A stretch of DNA of 64,000 nt, taken from PKWO01 sp036384915. GTDB taxonomy: Bacteria; Pseudomonadota; Gammaproteobacteria; Burkholderiales; Burkholderiaceae_D. The notes beneath the pieces were generated by a model. The model saw nothing but the letters and a program-made list of their open reading frames with translations, ran no database searches and was not told where the DNA came from. The DNA lies in contig DASVLJ010000008.1 of assembly GCA_036384915.1 (NCBI GenBank), positions 1-64,000 on the forward strand, given 5' to 3'. Both the position numbers and the translations under genes were made by a program. Below, piece by piece: positions 1 to 7,124 of this stretch. Position 1 is the first letter of the stretch. Each line of letters begins with the position of its first letter.

Positions 1-111
1 CGTGTCGGACAACATCCGGCATCGCGCGTGGAAGAACTGACGCCGAAGCTGTGGAAACAGCATTTCGCCAGCAATCCGTTGCGCTCGCTCCTGCATCAGT
101 TGGGCAGTTAG
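1..111 (+). CDS. tnpC: IS66-family transposase, C-terminal fragment (5' end outside window)
   Basis: Thirty-six codons remain, ending in TAG. The residues HPASRVEELTPKLWKQ and the tail FASNPLRSLL match the short conserved C-terminal domain of IS66 transposases (typical form HPxxRVxELxPxxWK). It is the last gene of the element, directly before the terminal repeat. The catalytic DDE domain is outside the window, so activity cannot be judged. Confidence 0.75.
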   Translation, partial: RVGQHPASRVEELTPKLWKQHFASNPLRSLLHQLGS

Positions 112-140
112 CGCAAGGACGCCGCTCAGTTACCGCTTAC
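1..140 (+). mobile_element. Right end of an IS66-family insertion sequence (partial)
   Basis: The window opens inside an insertion element. The first 111 bases encode a transposase C-terminus. The next 29 bases, read on the minus strand, begin GTAAGCGGTAAC, which fits the GTAA-type terminal inverted repeat of the IS66 family. The element therefore appears to end at 140. The left end and the 8-bp target duplication (the candidate right copy is 141-148) cannot be checked because they lie outside or depend on the missing side. Family assignment rests on the C-terminal motif plus the repeat. Confidence 0.75.
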
Positions 141-157
141 TTCTGTCTTACATCCTG

Positions 158-1228
158 GTGTTGAAGAAAACTGGCCATGTCGATTTTTCGCTGACGTTAC
201 CAGAGATGGCAACTCTTGCGGGGAGATTCCGGAGCTATGGCTGGGCACATCTTATTGAGCCCAGGCGCTATGACCCGCCCAACAAGACATCTTCATCGAA
301 AATTTTACTGTTTAAAACAAGCGAGGAGCAACAGGCCTGCGTCAACACCATCATGGATAAAGTTTTGAGCTCAATCGACAACCTTGGGCGAGCGGATTTC
401 GCCGGAGTTGAGTGGGCACTTAACGAAATAACGGACAACGTCCTAAATCACTCACAGTCTCAAATTGGAGGAATTGTCCAAGTCACCCTACACAGTCGGG
501 CTCGACGTGCAATCGAGTTTACGGTTTGTGATGGTGGACTGGGTGTTGCGCACACACTGAGAGAAGCACATCCAGAGATTGTTTCGGACATTGCTGCGCT
601 AGAAGAGGCAGTGAAGGAAGGGGTCACGCGGAATTCGACTACAAATCAGGGAAACGGACTTTTTGGATCTTTCGAAATGTGCCGAGTTAGTGGGGGTATA
701 TTTCGAATTCATGCAAACAATGCCCGCTTCGAGTTAGATGATGGCGTCCTGTCCTTTCGCAACGATGTAGTGCCATTTTCCGGAACGATGGTTGATATGA
801 CGATAGATATCAGCAATCGTGGCATTTTGGAACAGGCGCTAAAATTTAAGGGGTCGTATCATAAACCAAGCGACATCATCGAGCACAAATACGAAGCAGA
901 CGATTTAAAGTCCGTCAAATTGGTGATGTCGGAGGAGGTGACTTCCTTTGCTTCGCGCATTAGCGGACGGCCGATCAAGATCAAGTTGAAAAATATTGTG
1001 GAGATGTGCGATGGCCAAACAGTGGTCATAGATTTTTCCGGAGTCAGCGTTATCTCAAGCAGCTTTGCCGACGAAGTTTTTGGAATGCTCTTTCTTGAGC
1101 TAGGCCCAATGAAATTCATGTCGTCTATTGTATTTGTAAACGACTCGCCAACCATTCGCGGCCTGATTGATCGGGCCATAATGCTGCGCATGCGGCAAGG
1201 GCATGGCGCGAGCGATTCTCTCACCTAA
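158..1228 (+). CDS. GHKL-type ATPase with C-terminal STAS-like (DUF4325) domain
   Basis: The 356-residue protein has a GHKL ATP-binding fold: N-box ALNEITDNVLNHSQ (about 87-100), G1 box CDGGLGV (124-130) and G2 box NQGNGLFG (163-170). It lacks a histidine-kinase phosphoacceptor. Residues of about 285-335 (VVIDFSGVSVISSSFADE) look like the STAS-like DUF4325 domain, related to anti-sigma-factor antagonists. The pairing suggests a partner-switch signalling role; this is inference. The GTG at 158 has no clear ribosome-binding site, lies 17 bp from the end of the insertion sequence, and the frame stays open back through the terminal repeat, so the original 5' end may be lost. Base composition is richer in A+T than the core genes. 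Confidence 0.7.
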   Translation: MLKKTGHVDFSLTLPEMATLAGRFRSYGWAHLIEPRRYDPPNKTSSSKILLFKTSEEQQACVNTIMDKVLSSIDNLGRADFAGVEWALNEITDNVLNHSQSQIGGIVQVTLHSRARRAIEFTVCDGGLGVAHTLREAHPEIVSDIAALEEAVKEGVTRNSTTNQGNGLFGSFEMCRVSGGIFRIHANNARFELDDGVLSFRNDVVPFSGTMVDMTIDISNRGILEQALKFKGSYHKPSDIIEHKYEADDLKSVKLVMSEEVTSFASRISGRPIKIKLKNIVEMCDGQTVVIDFSGVSVISSSFADEVFGMLFLELGPMKFMSSIVFVNDSPTIRGLIDRAIMLRMRQGHGASDSLT

Positions 1229-1285
1229 TAAAACGACAATTGAAGCATTCGTCCGATTGCTCGTTGCGCATTTCTGTTGCTTCGG

Positions 1286-1528
1286 TCAAAGCTGCGCGAC
1301 CTTCATCAACTTAGCCACGCTGACACGCAAAGCGGACGCGAGTTTAACTAGGGTCAGCACAGCGACGTTATTGTCCCCGCGTTCCACCCTTCCGACATAA
1401 CTGCGGTCAACGTCCGCCAATAGGGCAAGCTCCTCCTGCGAAATACCTTGCTCCAAGCGTATTTGGCGAATCGCCTTTCCGAGAGAAAGCAATGCAGGGT
1501 CTTGACGTTGTTTGGATAGATTGGGCAC
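1286..1528 (-). CDS. XRE-family helix-turn-helix regulator
   Basis: This 80-residue protein is almost entirely a Cro/C1-type HTH domain (about residues 14-70): the motif ISQEELALLADVDRSYVGRV supplies the helix-turn-helix, followed by the usual ERGDNN and the LVKLASALRVSV helix. Single-domain XRE proteins of this size resemble restriction-modification controller proteins and small prophage or island repressors. It is convergent with the GHKL gene (57-bp gap). Two GTAC-rich palindromes lie upstream and could be its operator. Confidence 0.85.
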   Translation of the reverse strand: MPNLSKQRQDPALLSLGKAIRQIRLEQGISQEELALLADVDRSYVGRVERGDNNVAVLTLVKLASALRVSVAKLMKVAQL

Positions 1529-1564
1529 CCATGCATGATTTCAACGTGTTACATTTAAGTCCAC

Positions 1565-1584
1565 GGTACATGTACCTCAGTACA
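1565..1584. promoter_or_regulatory. Candidate operator: overlapping GTAC palindromes
   Basis: GGTACATGTACC (1565-1576) is a perfect 12-bp palindrome. TGTAC-CTCA-GTACA (1571-1584) is a second inverted repeat overlapping it. They sit 37-56 bp upstream of the XRE start, as expected for autoregulation. Binding is inferred from position and symmetry only. Confidence 0.45.
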
Positions 1585-1794
1585 TTATTCGAAATTGCCT
1601 AGGAAGATTTGAAATGAGGCGACTCGCTTACCCATCAATTCTTGACGCGTGTGCAAAAAATGGATGCTCCTGGCGCAATCGCCACGAACCTCCACGCCGC
1701 TCGCCGCATCTGCCCACGTTGTTGCATTGAACAAGCGGGCGCGAAGCAATCCAGGCTTTACGTAGACGTCATTTCATAAATTGGGGATCGCGCA

Positions 1795-2397
1795 ATGGCA
1801 TTAATTGAATGCAGCGAATGCAAAGAAAAGATCAGTTCAAAGGCACATGCGTGCCCAAAATGTGGCAACCCTTTGACTGACGAAGAGGGGCAGCAGGAAC
1901 AGCAAATCGTAAATGCAGCAGCAGATAGGCCAAGAAAACGCGGATATCTTTTCTTTTTTTACTTGGTGATCGTTGGAACCGTAATTTTCTTCGTGGGTAG
2001 CACCATCATCCACGGCATACTGTCAACCGCAGTCACACACTATCGAACGGTCGATCCCAACACCATACATGCCGACGACGAAATTTCGATGTCCCCCAAT
2101 GCGTTTGGCTGTGAATATTTGTCCAAGTTTGCGGAGGCAGTGCAGCACTATGAGTCAAGGGAGCTTTCGGCGTGGGCTGCTATCGTCAACGATGAGCCTT
2201 ACTGCTTTTCCGGAATTTCGCTCAAGGCTGGCCAGAAATGGACGGTTTTACAGGTCAGGGGGAATTTGATGCAAATCTCCCAAACGACTTATGAGCAGTA
2301 TCAGACTGATCCGACAAGGCACGGGCACTCCTATTGGACTCAAGTCGCATGGGGAAGCAAGGTTAGCAAAAATCCGCCCACGGCCCAGGTGCATTAA
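1795..2397 (+). CDS. Zinc-ribbon membrane protein, unknown function
   Basis: The N-terminus carries a zinc-ribbon with CxxC pairs at C6/C9 and C20/C23 (CSEC...CPKCGNPL). A basic stretch (PRKRG) and one hydrophobic segment at about residues 50-76 follow, then a roughly 120-residue soluble tail ending near HSYWTQVAWGSK. Topology is probably cytoplasmic ribbon, one membrane span and an external tail. Start ATG at 1795 follows GGGGATCGCGCA, a moderate ribosome-binding site. No family is recognised for the tail. It belongs to the A+T-rich accessory stretch. Confidence 0.7.
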   Translation: MALIECSECKEKISSKAHACPKCGNPLTDEEGQQEQQIVNAAADRPRKRGYLFFFYLVIVGTVIFFVGSTIIHGILSTAVTHYRTVDPNTIHADDEISMSPNAFGCEYLSKFAEAVQHYESRELSAWAAIVNDEPYCFSGISLKAGQKWTVLQVRGNLMQISQTTYEQYQTDPTRHGHSYWTQVAWGSKVSKNPPTAQVH

Positions 2398-2685
2398 TTG
2401 GGTGATGGCCCACTTGCAAGGTCGAATTTAAAAGTTTGGAAAACTTGCCGGTATTTTTCGGCCGACAGGGCGGCGGCGGCGCTCACGCCAGTGCAAAAAG
2501 TGGATACGTCACTGCTCGCTCTGCCATGAGCTACCAATCCGCTCGCGTGCAAGGCGCAGGCGGATGGGGCTGGACGGGTTGCACAATCTACCCCTGAGAA
2601 CTCGCTTAAAACCTACACAGCGCCTACATGAGCCGCAGAAAGCAAAAAGCCGACTTCGAAAAATTGGCTAAATGCTTGATATATA
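2398..2685. other. Non-coding junction between accessory stretch and tRNA-Arg
   Basis: No convincing gene is seen in these 288 bases. A segment around 2491 (GTGCAAAAAGTGGAT) resembles one at about 1649 (GTGCAAAAAATGGAT) on the other side of the zinc-ribbon gene. The stretch directly abuts the 3' end of the tRNA gene and is where an attachment site would lie. No integrase gene is visible in the window. Confidence 0.4.
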
Positions 2686-2761
2686 TGGCGCGGCTGGCTG
2701 GGATCGAACCAGCGACCCTTGGCTTCGGAGGCCAATACTCTATCCACTGAGCTACAGCCGC
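2686..2761 (-). tRNA. tRNA-Arg (anticodon CCG)
   Basis: On the minus strand the 76-nt cloverleaf starts GCGGCTG and ends CAGCCGC-G-CCA, giving a perfect seven-pair acceptor stem with an encoded CCA. D-arm AGCTCAGTGGATAGAGT, anticodon loop CTCCGAA and T-loop TTCGATC are all present. The 3' end faces the accessory region at 1-2685, so the gene is the probable integration site. Confidence 0.95.
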
Positions 2762-3122
2762 GTTGAGGGTGACATCGAGGCTTGGATGGGGCCGTCGAAG
2801 CGTTGAAGCACAGCATGGTTGTCACATGAGTCAATTGCACAAAAAACAACTCTCGCGTATCCCCATCCTGCGCAGACGCCTCGCATTATAGGCGAGCGCA
2901 GCAATGCTGTCACGAAAGCATGTGCCCTACGCCATTTCCCGTCAACCCGACGTCCCCCAGAGCTGCAATGAAAAGCGGCAATTTCTTGTGCCAAAACGGG
3001 GTTGTTACGACTATAATCAAGGGTTTGGCAAGGTGCAGCATTGCAACTGTGCGCACAGAGACAGCTTGCCGGAATCAGCAGCGCTACAAGTCACAGCTTT
3101 CAAAAATTGTATTGAGGGAATA
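2762..3122. other. Intergenic region upstream of the cytochrome c gene
   Basis: These 361 bases separate the minus-strand tRNA-Arg from the plus-strand cytochrome gene. The only clear signal is a TATAAT at 3012-3017. Open frames through here overlap the tRNA or lack start signals and are not taken as genes. Confidence 0.4.
2988..3017 (+). promoter_or_regulatory. Possible sigma70 promoter of the cytochrome c gene
   Basis: A perfect TATAAT lies at 3012-3017, about 105 bp before the start codon. The best -35 matches upstream (GTGCCA at 2988 with an 18-bp spacer, or TTGTGC at 2986 with 20 bp) are weak, so the -10 box is the main evidence. Confidence 0.4.
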
Positions 3123-3992
3123 ATGAGCGACGCACATAACGAACACGAATCCGCGATCAAGACACCCAAGCAACTCATTGTGGCAGTCGTGGCCGCCTTT
3201 CTGGTGCCCATCATCTGTATCGTGCTGCTGGTACAATACGTGACCGGCGGCCCCAAGACCGGTGCCGGCACGGAGAGCCAATCGAAGGAAGCGATCACTG
3301 AACGCGTCGCCCCGGTGGCGGACCAGAATTTCAAGCTGGTTGACGCCAGCGCGCCCAAGCAACTGCAAAGCGGCGAAGACATTTACAAGAGCACCTGCTC
3401 GGCCTGTCACGGTGCAGGCGTTGCCGGTGCTCCCAAATTCGGCGACAAGGCTGCTTGGGCGCCGCGTATTGCCCAAGGCTACGACACGTTGCTGTCGCAC
3501 GCTTTGAAGGGCTTCAAGGGCATGCCGGCCAAGGGCGGCAACCCTGATTTCGAAGACGTTGAAGTGGCACGCGCCCTGGTCTACATGGCCAACCAAGGCG
3601 GTGCCAGCTTCAAGGAACCGGCTGCGCCTGCCGCTTCGGCTGCTGGTGCATCGGCTTCGGCGCCTGCCGCTTCCGCTCCGGCCGAATCCGTCGCGCCAGC
3701 GGCACCCGCCTCGGCCAGCGCCGCCGCTTCAGCTCCCGCCGTTGCCGCAGCCGATCCGGGCAAGAAGCTGTTCGAATCGACTTGCACCACCTGCCACACG
3801 GCCGGCGTGGCCGGTGCGCCGAAGTTCGGCGACAAGGCTGCCTGGGCGCCGCGTGTCGCGCAAGGCAAGCCCACGCTGTATGACCACGCCTTGCACGGCT
3901 TCAAGGGCATGCCGCCCAAGGGCACGGCAATGACGGCATCGGATGCCGACGTCAAGGCTGCAGTTGATTACATGGTATCTGCCGCCAAGTAA
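3123..3992 (+). CDS. Membrane-anchored di-heme cytochrome c (c5-like)
   Basis: The 289-residue protein has an uncleaved-looking N-terminal anchor at about 17-41, then two class-I cytochrome c domains with haem sites CSACH (92-96) and CTTCH (221-225). Candidate axial methionines are in KGMPAKGG and KGMPPKG. The domains are near-copies (both contain GVAGAPKFGDKAAWAPR), joined by an Ala/Pro/Ser-rich linker at about 166-209. It probably carries electrons at the periplasmic face of the membrane. ATG 3123 was chosen over an upstream in-frame start because GAGGGA precedes it and the anchor then sits at the N-terminus. A terminator follows. Confidence 0.9.
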   Translation: MSDAHNEHESAIKTPKQLIVAVVAAFLVPIICIVLLVQYVTGGPKTGAGTESQSKEAITERVAPVADQNFKLVDASAPKQLQSGEDIYKSTCSACHGAGVAGAPKFGDKAAWAPRIAQGYDTLLSHALKGFKGMPAKGGNPDFEDVEVARALVYMANQGGASFKEPAAPAASAAGASASAPAASAPAESVAPAAPASASAAASAPAVAAADPGKKLFESTCTTCHTAGVAGAPKFGDKAAWAPRVAQGKPTLYDHALHGFKGMPPKGTAMTASDADVKAAVDYMVSAAK

Positions 3993-4009
3993 GATCCAGC
4001 ACCCAGAGA

Positions 4010-4037
4010 AAAAGCCGGCTTGCGAGCCGGCTTTTTT
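4010..4037 (+). terminator. Rho-independent terminator after the cytochrome c gene
   Basis: AAAAGCCGGCTTGCGAGCCGGCTTTTTT forms a GC-rich stem (AGCCGGCT/AGCCGGCT) with a run of T, about 20 bp after the stop codon. Confidence 0.9.
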
Positions 4038-4183
4038 GTATTTGCAGGATGGAAAAACTGAAGGCTTACGACGCTTGGCGATTCCACCATGTGCGCGAGA
4101 GGCCACTATTTAATCGCTTGGCGGAATGCCGCGAACCACGCTCCGCCGCGGCTTCCGCCCGTCCTGCGCCCCCTGATAAACGA

Positions 4184-4570
4184 TCAAAAATCGTCTTCGG
4201 TCTCTTCTTCTTCGCTTGCCTGCTTGCGCTTGCTAAAACCGACGAACAGCGCAGCCGCGCCAGCCATCGCGCCGGCAATGAGCACGCCGCGCAGTACCGG
4301 CTTCCAGTTGCGCTCGCGCCAAGCCTTGGCAACCCCGCTGGCTATGATGGGCAGGACGGCCGGCATACTGGTGGCGGCCACGCCGGAGCGCGTACGCCAG
4401 GCGGCCAACGCCGCCAGCCCCACCTGCTTCAAGGCGCTGCGCGCCAGCGAATCGGCACGCAAGCCATGGAGCACTTTCTCTTTCGACGTGACGATGCCGC
4501 TGCGGTACATCGCGCCTTGCGTAATGAGCAGCTGCTTGCGCAATTCGATCGGGGTGTCGTCCTGGGCCAT
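4184..4570 (-). CDS. Small membrane-associated protein, third gene of a YqjD/YqjE-type cluster
   Basis: The 128-residue protein starts MAQDDTPIELRKQLLITQGA, has one hydrophobic segment near residues 95-112 and an acidic tail (SEEEETEDDF). It follows the holin-like gene by 8 bp and occupies the place of yqjK in the E. coli yqjDEK cluster. The opening 'ELRKQLLITQGAMYR' resembles the conserved start of that third gene. Function is unknown; membrane or stationary-phase stress is inferred from the neighbours. Confidence 0.65.
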   Translation of the reverse strand: MAQDDTPIELRKQLLITQGAMYRSGIVTSKEKVLHGLRADSLARSALKQVGLAALAAWRTRSGVAATSMPAVLPIIASGVAKAWRERNWKPVLRGVLIAGAMAGAAALFVGFSKRKQASEEEETEDDF

Positions 4571-4578
4571 GGAAGCTC

Positions 4579-4965
4579 CTACAAAAGCGCGTCGCGGTCG
4601 TTGCGCAATTCATTCATGGTCGCCAGCAGCGAGAGCTTTTCCCGCATCACGATTGCACGCACATAGAGCAGCACGGCAACGGCCACCACAGTGAAGCCCA
4701 CGGCAACCAGCAACAGGATCACCCAGCCCAGCGTGTTCCAGGCCAGGTAGACCAGCAGTACGCTCCAATAAGCCAGCGCGAACCAGGCCGCCAGCAGCCC
4801 GATCGCCGCCGCCACCGACAGCTTCAATAGCGTCGTGCGCACCTCGGCCAGCTCCAGCGCAGCGAGTTCGATGCGCGAGAGCAACAGGCCGATCATATTT
4901 TTGACGACGCCGATCAGCCCGGCGATCAGGTGCGTATCCGATTTGCCCGCCGGCTTGTGCTCCAT
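4579..4965 (-). CDS. YqjE-like phage-holin-superfamily membrane protein
   Basis: The 128 residues hold two close hydrophobic segments (about 48-70 and 75-100) after an amphipathic start (LIAGLIGVVKNMIGLLLSRI), the layout of the YqjE/holin superfamily III group. The gene lies between the DUF883 gene and the third cluster gene with gaps of 30 and 8 bp, so it is probably co-transcribed. In E. coli the homologous cluster is chromosomal and stress-related rather than phage-encoded. Confidence 0.8.
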   Translation of the reverse strand: MEHKPAGKSDTHLIAGLIGVVKNMIGLLLSRIELAALELAEVRTTLLKLSVAAAIGLLAAWFALAYWSVLLVYLAWNTLGWVILLLVAVGFTVVAVAVLLYVRAIVMREKLSLLATMNELRNDRDALL

Positions 4966-4995
4966 GACTGAAATATGAAGAGTCGGGCGGGCCGC

Positions 4996-5298
4996 TTACT
5001 TGCGGGCAAGCAGCAAGCCGACGATCAAGCCCACGCCGGCGGCGATGCCGACAGCTTTCCACGGATTTTCATGCACGAATTCGTCGGTGGTCTTGGCGGC
5101 TTCCTTGCCGGTTTCGATGGCGGCTGTCTGCAATTCCTGTGCCTTGGCACTGGCAGCTTCGAGCAGGCCGATGCCCCGTTGGCGCAGCTCTTCGGCCTTG
5201 TCGCCGCCGGCGACGGTGGCTTCGCGGAACAATTCTTGCGCGTCGCGCAGCAGGGTTTTCATATCGTTCCTGACGGTCTTGACGTTATTGGCCAGCAT
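4996..5298 (-). CDS. DUF883 (ElaB/YqjD-like) membrane-tail protein
   Basis: The 100 residues have a long amphipathic helix followed by the family signature FVHENPWKAVGIAAGVGLIVGLLL, here split as HENPWKAVGIAAGVG (about 78-92) plus a C-terminal tail anchor ending ARK. Family members are tail-anchored inner-membrane proteins, some able to bind ribosomes. It is the first gene of a three-gene minus-strand operon. The start follows AAGGAGCATCCC, a good ribosome-binding site. Confidence 0.88.
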   Translation of the reverse strand: MLANNVKTVRNDMKTLLRDAQELFREATVAGGDKAEELRQRGIGLLEAASAKAQELQTAAIETGKEAAKTTDEFVHENPWKAVGIAAGVGLIVGLLLARK

Positions 5299-5429
5299 GG
5301 GATGCTCCTTTTCTTGTTGGGGGGCAAATCAATTGGATTGCCAATCAATTCGGTAATGTGATCGGGCGCCTTGGCTATCGACTGACATCATACCGAGCAC
5401 GGCAGGATGGGGCAACTACCGAGAGTCTG

Positions 5430-7124
5430 TCACACCTCGGCCTCGGGCGCATGCACGGGCAGCCAGACGCGAAACGTGGACCCCTTGCCCACCTTGCTCG
5501 CCACGTCGATGCGCCCGCAGTGTTGTGCCACAATGCCATACGACAGCGACAGTCCGAGTCCGGTTCCCATGCCCACCGGCTTGGTGGTGAAGAACGGTTC
5601 GAAGATGCGCGTCATGTTGTCCGCCGGTATGCCGACACCATTGTCTTCCACTTCGATCCAGACCCAGCCGTCCTCGCATCCGGTGCGGATGACGATGCGC
5701 CCCTCCCCCTCGTTCACGATCGCCTGCCCGGCATTGACCAGCAGGTTCAAAAACACCTGGTTGATCTGGGCCGGCACGCCCTCGATGACGGGCAGCTTGC
5801 CGTATTCCTTGACGACTTCCGCCTTCTGCTTCAATTCGCTATTGACGATGTTGAGCGTGCTGTCAAGACCGGGATGCAGTTCGAAGCGCTGGCGCTCGGC
5901 TTCGCCGACGCGTGAAAAGTCCTTCAAATCCTGCACGATGCGCCGCACACGCTGGACGCCGTCCTGCGATTCGGCCAGCAGGTCGTTCACGTCGCTGCGC
6001 AGGTGCGCCAGGTCGATCCGCGTGCGCAGGCGCTCCAGCTGGGCCAGCAGGTCGGCCTGCCCGGCCAGGAAGGGTTCGGCACGCTCATACAGCGCGATCA
6101 GCTGCAGCAGCCCCGCGACGTACTCCTGGAAAGTGCCGAGGTTGGCATGGACAAAGGCGATCGGGTTGTTGATCTCGTGCGCCATGCCGGCGGCGAGCTG
6201 GCCGATCGAGGCGAGCTTTTCCGACTGCAGCAATTGCTGGTGCATCTCTTCGAGCTTGCGGTTGCTTTCCTTGAGCTTCTGGTAGCTTTCGTGCAAGCTC
6301 TGCTCGGCGCGCTTGCGCTCGGAAACGTCGCGCACGAAAGCGATCGCATATTCGCGGCCGTCGAATTCGAGGTAATTGATGGTGGATTCGAGCGGCAGCA
6401 CGGCGCCGTCCTTGGTGCGCACGCGCGTCTCATTGCCAAAGTAGCGCCGCTCCTTGATGTAAGCCCAGTGGAGCGCCCAGTTCTCTTGGGTGACGCCGAC
6501 TTCGATGTCGTACATGCCCAGGGCCATCATCTCGGCCCGCGTGTAGCGCAGCAGCTGGCAGGCGGCTTCGTTGGCGTAGGCGAAACTGCCGTTGGGCGCG
6601 ATCCAGATCACGGCCACGGTAGCGTGGTCGACCGAGAATTGCGTCAGGCGTAGCGCGCGCTCGGTCTGCAGCCGCACATGGATTTCCTGCTGCAGCAATT
6701 CGTTCTGCTTTTCCAGCTGGCGCCGCATTTCGCGCAGCGACAGATGCGTCTTCACGCGCGCCAGCACTTCTTCGATTTCGAACGGCTTGGTCACGTAGTC
6801 GACCGCACCCACGCCGAAGGCGTTGACCTTTTCGCCGGCCTCGGTCATGGCCGTCATGAAGATCACGGGAATGTCGCGCGTGCGTTCCTCGGCCTTGAGG
6901 CGGCGGCAGGTTTCGAAGCCGTCCATGCCCGGCATCATCACGTCGAGCAGGATCAGGTCGGGCCGCGCGAATTCGGCGCGCTTCAAGCCTTCCGCCCCGT
7001 CCTGCGCCACCACCACACGAAAGCCGTTGTCTTCGAGGTAGTCGACCAGCACGCCGACGTTGGCCGGTATGTCGTCAACGATCAGAATGGTCGACGCGGC
7101 TTGCGGCGGTGCAGCGGGCCTCAC
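5430..7124 (-). CDS. Soluble REC-PAS-histidine kinase
   Basis: The 564-residue protein has a receiver domain (12-128) with acidic pair D17/D18, phospho-acceptor D61 (LLDVMMPG) and K113. A PAS domain (about 160-275), a short coiled coil, a HisKA-like helix with H316 (MAHEINNP) and a HATPase ending in GMGTGLGLSLS follow. No membrane segment is seen, so it is cytosolic and probably takes input from phosphotransfer or from a PAS ligand. The GTG start overlaps the TGA of the upstream kinase (GTGA), implying translational coupling and a shared pathway. An upstream in-frame extension was rejected because it only reads through the upstream gene. Confidence 0.88.
   Translation of the reverse strand: MRPAAPPQAASTILIVDDIPANVGVLVDYLEDNGFRVVVAQDGAEGLKRAEFARPDLILLDVMMPGMDGFETCRRLKAEERTRDIPVIFMTAMTEAGEKVNAFGVGAVDYVTKPFEIEEVLARVKTHLSLREMRRQLEKQNELLQQEIHVRLQTERALRLTQFSVDHATVAVIWIAPNGSFAYANEAACQLLRYTRAEMMALGMYDIEVGVTQENWALHWAYIKERRYFGNETRVRTKDGAVLPLESTINYLEFDGREYAIAFVRDVSERKRAEQSLHESYQKLKESNRKLEEMHQQLLQSEKLASIGQLAAGMAHEINNPIAFVHANLGTFQEYVAGLLQLIALYERAEPFLAGQADLLAQLERLRTRIDLAHLRSDVNDLLAESQDGVQRVRRIVQDLKDFSRVGEAERQRFELHPGLDSTLNIVNSELKQKAEVVKEYGKLPVIEGVPAQINQVFLNLLVNAGQAIVNEGEGRIVIRTGCEDGWVWIEVEDNGVGIPADNMTRIFEPFFTTKPVGMGTGLGLSLSYGIVAQHCGRIDVASKVGKGSTFRVWLPVHAPEAEV

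Noticed and set aside
2613..2849. Open frames across the tRNA-Arg region
   Set aside because: They run through the tRNA gene and have no homology-like features or ribosome-binding site.
2904..3122. N-terminal extension of the cytochrome c gene
   Set aside because: It lies over the promoter region and would bury the membrane anchor; ATG 3123 has a good ribosome-binding site.
5407..6285. Long plus-strand frames opposite the two kinases (also 7934-9442, 12706-14580, 37-38 kb and 44.6-46.6 kb)
   Set aside because: They are mirror frames of high-GC genes with recognisable domains on the minus strand; no domain is seen in them.
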